Source: ChocPot-Mid sp043804925
GTDB lineage: Bacteria; Bacteroidota; Ignavibacteria; Kapaibacteriales; UBA2268
DNA: 14,297 bases
Direction of reading: 5' to 3'
Assembly: GCA_043804925.1 (NCBI GenBank)
Contig: JAZDIP010000095.1
Span: 1 to 14,297, forward strand
Below, in pieces: positions 13,180 to 14,297 of the stretch. Position numbers and translations under genes: made by a program. The notes below the pieces were generated by a model. The model was not told the DNA's origin. It made no database searches and worked only from the letters and a program-made list of their open reading frames with translations. Each line of letters opens with the position of its first letter. Positions within the stretch are counted from its first letter, which is position 1.

Positions 13180-14286
13180 CTAAATAATGGAATCCTCATT
13201 GGTATTTTTAATAATAGTTAATATTTTACTTCTCTGATAATTTGCTTTATCATCATTTGGATTTATGTCAGTAGCATTATCGAAATCAGCAATTGCTCCT
13301 AAGTAATCACCTAATTTAGATTTTGCCATTCCTCTATTTGTAAATGCATTTGAATAAAAAGGATTTATCATAATTGCCGAACTGAAATCTTCAATAGCAC
13401 CCATATAATTTTCGAGGCTATATTTTGCCAGACCTCTGTTGTAATAAGCTTGGTCATAATTTGAATTAAATTTAATAGCATTATCATAATCTATAATTGC
13501 ATCATTGAAATTATTGAGATTTGAATTAGAAACACCTCTATTAAAATAAGTTATTGAATCGGAAGGATTCATCTCTAATACAGTATTAAAATCTGTTATT
13601 GACTTTTTGTATAACCCTAATTTAGCATAAGCTAAACCTCTGCCAATATATGAATCTGTATGTTTGGGATTAATTTTAATTGCTGAGTCAAATTCAATAA
13701 TAGCTCCTCTTTTATCCCCTATCTGAACTAAAGAATTACCAATATTGAAATGTGCTTCTGCCAGATTAGGATTTATTTGTATTGCTGTCTTTAAATATTC
13801 TATTGCTTTACTATAATCCCCAAGTTTAAATTTAGCTGATCCAAGACAAACATATGCTTCAGCAAATAAAGGGTACAGACTTATTGCTTTTTTACTATCA
13901 TCAATTGCACCATAAAAATCTCCAATCTCAATCTTGGCTATACCTCGATTTGAATAAGATTCAGGAATATTTGGATTGAATTCGATTGCTTTATCGTAAT
14001 CAATTATTGCATTTATATAATCTCCAAGTTTAGCTTTCATATAAGCTCTATTGTGATACCCCTCTGCAAAAGTTGGCTTGAGTTGGATTGATTTTGTGAA
14101 ATTTTTTATAGCCTCATCAAATTCACTTAATTCTGATTTAAGTATTCCAAGACAATAATAACATTTATGGTTATTGGGATCACACTTAATAGCCTCAAGA
14201 AAATTTTTTAAAGCATTTATTGTATCTCCAATTCTTGCTTTTGAAATTCCTTCCTGCAAATAAAATTCTGAATTATTATCTACCAT
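13180..14286 (-). CDS. Tetratricopeptide repeat protein, ten consecutive repeats
   Basis: 368 residues made almost entirely of TPR motifs. The repeat-ending proline recurs at residues 37, 71, 105, 139, 173, 207, 241, 309 and 343 (asparagine at 275), exactly 34 apart, giving ten units, most of the form AYxNRGxAKxxLGDYxxAIxDFxxAIxINPN. There is no signal peptide, membrane segment or catalytic domain, so the protein is probably a cytoplasmic scaffold binding other proteins; no partner can be named. The gene starts 11 bp inside the right window edge, so its promoter and any upstream operon neighbours are unseen. The ATG at 14286 is the only plausible start in view. It is AT-richer than the hydrogenase genes: one 60-base block at 13261-13320 has 19 G/C, versus 26 in 10381-10440. 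Confidence 0.9.
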   Translation of the reverse strand: MVDNNSEFYLQEGISKARIGDTINALKNFLEAIKCDPNNHKCYYCLGILKSELSEFDEAIKNFTKSIQLKPTFAEGYHNRAYMKAKLGDYINAIIDYDKAIEFNPNIPESYSNRGIAKIEIGDFYGAIDDSKKAISLYPLFAEAYVCLGSAKFKLGDYSKAIEYLKTAIQINPNLAEAHFNIGNSLVQIGDKRGAIIEFDSAIKINPKHTDSYIGRGLAYAKLGLYKKSITDFNTVLEMNPSDSITYFNRGVSNSNLNNFNDAIIDYDNAIKFNSNYDQAYYNRGLAKYSLENYMGAIEDFSSAIMINPFYSNAFTNRGMAKSKLGDYLGAIADFDNATDINPNDDKANYQRSKILTIIKNTNEDSII

Positions 14287-14297
14287 TTATTTTTGTT

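Noticed and set aside
13180..14286. DNA-level tandem repeat from the TPR units
   Set aside because: The 102-bp periodicity reflects the 34-residue protein motif; the nucleotide copies are diverged and need no separate repeat call.

Overview
The window looks like chromosomal DNA of a low-GC member of the Bacteroidota/Chlorobiota/Ignavibacteriota (FCB) group. The best evidence is the protein at 5233-6696. It has a signal peptide, a beta-helix body and a C-terminal 'FPNP' sorting domain of the type IX secretion system, which is essentially confined to this group. Several genes have clear Shine-Dalgarno sequences (e.g. GGGAGG before 7476 and AAGGA before 3331). That is unusual in classical Bacteroidia and leans towards Ignavibacteria- or Kapabacteria-like lineages; this is inference. 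No rRNA, tRNA or CRISPR was seen.

Layout. (1) 1-3331, minus strand: a run of four signalling genes, read right to left. They are a stand-alone receiver, a CHASE3 membrane histidine kinase, an Rcp1-type receiver whose start is one base past the kinase stop, and a receiver-PAS-PAS protein cut by the window edge. (2) 3332-3898: a divergent intergenic region with two large heptanucleotide tandem arrays (23 and 16 units) around a possible insertion-sequence end, plus a 26-bp tandem duplication. (3) 3899-6696, plus strand: a UMF1-family (Atg22-like) transporter and the secreted T9SS beta-helix protein. (4) 6697-7095: an AT-rich gap with no confident gene. (5) 7096-12566, plus strand: a hydrogenase operon made of receiver, NuoE-like HydC, NuoF-like HydB, [FeFe]-hydrogenase HydA and a six-TM histidine kinase. 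(6) 12567-14286, minus strand: a dead fragment of a saccharopine-dehydrogenase-like gene, a small unknown gene and a ten-repeat TPR protein.

How the genes fit together. HydABC should exchange electrons between NAD(H) and protons/H2. HydB is short: it has the FMN/NADH core and one [4Fe-4S] site but lacks the extra Fe-S domains of Thermotoga-type bifurcating enzymes. This suggests a simple NADH-linked rather than ferredoxin-bifurcating hydrogenase. The operon is bracketed by a receiver and a kinase whose membrane domain carries a RegB-like GGxx(N/S)P motif, so the enzyme appears packaged with its own redox-sensing two-component system. The minus-strand cluster is a separate signalling set.

The most unusual non-coding signal is the recurrence of exactly 7-bp tandem arrays at four places, one of which runs through the stop codon of hydC.
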